Of a stretch of DNA of 50,476 nucleotides, positions 49,659 to 50,476 are shown piece after piece; the stretch's first letter is position 1, and each line of letters begins with the position of its first letter. The notes under the pieces were generated by a model. That model was not told where the DNA came from. It saw nothing but the letters and a program-made list of their open reading frames with translations, and ran no database searches. Origin of the DNA: Pluralibacter sp. UBA7423 (GTDB taxonomy: Bacteria > Pseudomonadota > Gammaproteobacteria > Enterobacterales > Enterobacteriaceae); assembly GCA_002470465.1 (NCBI GenBank), contig DKMD01000042.1, positions 1-50,476 of the forward strand. The letters are read 5' to 3'. Made by a program: the position numbers and the translations under genes.

Positions 49659-50476
49659 GAACTTTGCTGGTGTGGTCCAATATGCATTGAAGCCAGGTTC
49701 ACATCATAAAAGTGATCCAATCGTCATTGGCGGGAACATGTTAGGTGATTCAGCCTGTGAACTGATCGCAGAATTCGATAGCACCAAGCATCTTCGCCAG
49801 GATGTCGCAAAACCAGTTTGGCACAATTCGCTACGATTGCCTGATGGAGAAACATTATCGAATGACCAATGGGTAACCATAGCTGACGACTACATGAAGA
49901 GGATAGGGTTCAGTGATACTCATCTCCGTTGCTATGTGCTTCATGACGACGATGGCCAGCATATACACATCATTGCCAGCAGGATCGACATGGCCGGTGG
50001 GAAGCTCTACTTGGGTAGGAACGAAAATCTTATAAGCACACGGATCATTAGTGAACTCGAAATCGCTCACGGTCTGACAGTGACCAAGGCAGCACCTTCC
50101 ATTACACCAAAGCAACAGAAGCGAATAAAAGTTTCCCGTAATGAACAGATGCTTTCAGAACGGACTGGCCTTCCCTCCCCTAAAGAAGCTCTACAACAAA
50201 TACTTGATAAAAGTTTGACTGATAAACCTGACCTTTTAACTTTGATCAAGAGGCTGGAAGAAGCAGAAGTCGGCTGGACGGCTAACATTGCCTCTACCGG
50301 TAAGATGAACGGCTTCTCATTCGAATACCGCGATATAGCTTTCAAGGCTTCACAGTTAGGCAAGGGTTACTCTTGGGCAAATCTTCAAAAGCAACTTAAC
50401 TACAACCCCGACCACTTAGAATTTCTGCGAAAGGGTATACAGACGAAGGAAGCTCTTCCTGTTCCTGTTCCTGTTC
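49627..50476 (+). CDS. MOBP-type relaxase, N-terminal part (runs off the window)
   Basis: 283 codons present. ATG at 49627 with GGAG 8 nt upstream; an ATG at 49636 is also possible. Visible: motif I with the likely catalytic Tyr (KNFAGVVQYALKPGSH), and the metal-binding His motif GQHIHIIASRID after CYVLHDDD. A Pro-Val repeat (CCTGTT units) begins at the window edge. The relaxase nicks oriT and pilots single-stranded DNA into a helper conjugation channel; no type IV secretion genes are seen here. With the integrase upstream it defines an integrative mobilisable element. Confidence 0.85.
   Translation, partial: MKGMRKIKRGKNFAGVVQYALKPGSHHKSDPIVIGGNMLGDSACELIAEFDSTKHLRQDVAKPVWHNSLRLPDGETLSNDQWVTIADDYMKRIGFSDTHLRCYVLHDDDGQHIHIIASRIDMAGGKLYLGRNENLISTRIISELEIAHGLTVTKAAPSITPKQQKRIKVSRNEQMLSERTGLPSPKEALQQILDKSLTDKPDLLTLIKRLEEAEVGWTANIASTGKMNGFSFEYRDIAFKASQLGKGYSWANLQKQLNYNPDHLEFLRKGIQTKEALPVPVPV

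Noticed and set aside
50457..50476. CCTGTT hexamer run at the window edge as a microsatellite or assembly artefact
   Set aside because: It reads in frame as Pro-Val repeats in the relaxase; the length cannot be judged because the window ends here.

Overview
The window is a chromosomal segment of a gamma-proteobacterium of the Enterobacteriaceae (Enterobacter/Lelliottia/Leclercia/Citrobacter-like; genus not settled from sequence alone). The core genes and their order (rimM, rpsP, ffh, ypjD, yfjD, grpE, nadK, recN, bamE, rnfH, ratA, smpB, ssrA) match the E. coli/Salmonella backbone almost residue for residue.

Layout. (1) 1-9440: core backbone: ribosome maturation and SRP genes on the minus strand, ypjD-yfjD, grpE with a textbook sigma-32 promoter, nadK, recN under two LexA boxes, bamE, rnfH/ratA, smpB. 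(2) 9441-26473: between smpB and ssrA sits a giant BapA-type adhesin (about 3,828 aa, roughly 28 Ig-like repeats) followed by its own type I secretion system (TolC-like, peptidase-like-domain ABC ATPase, HlyD-like adaptor). Position and content resemble the Salmonella SPI-9/bapABCD locus. (3) 26544-26907: ssrA (tmRNA), whose 3' end is an integration hotspot. (4) 26908-39236: remnant of a lambdoid siphovirus prophage, bounded by a 38-bp repeat of the ssrA 3' end. It keeps a LexA-controlled dinI-like gene and a minus-strand tail operon (tube, G/T with a lambda-type frameshift site, zinc-ribbon moron, tape measure, M, L, K, J, fibre). A deletion has fused the tail tube gene to the C-terminal end of the phage integrase; head, replication, repressor and lysis genes are gone. 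(5) 39275 to the window end: a second, AT-rich element in tandem in the same site. It carries an intact CP4-57/P4-type integrase, an amber-interrupted membrane gene, an SMC-like AAA_13 ATPase with PrrC/RloC-like residues, several small unknown genes, a putative R-S-E ADP-ribosyltransferase-like protein next to a membrane protein and an 85-aa protein, a 45-aa secreted peptide, and a MobC plus relaxase module. This reads as an integrative mobilisable element carrying defence cargo; its right end lies outside the window.

How the parts work together: ssrA/smpB form the trans-translation pair. The bap locus forms one surface adhesin-export unit. Both mobile elements use the ssrA 3' end and restore it on insertion. 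The most novel region is about 42.2-48.4 kb, where a candidate anticodon-nuclease ATPase and a candidate ADP-ribosyltransferase cassette sit together between an integrase and a mobilisation module.
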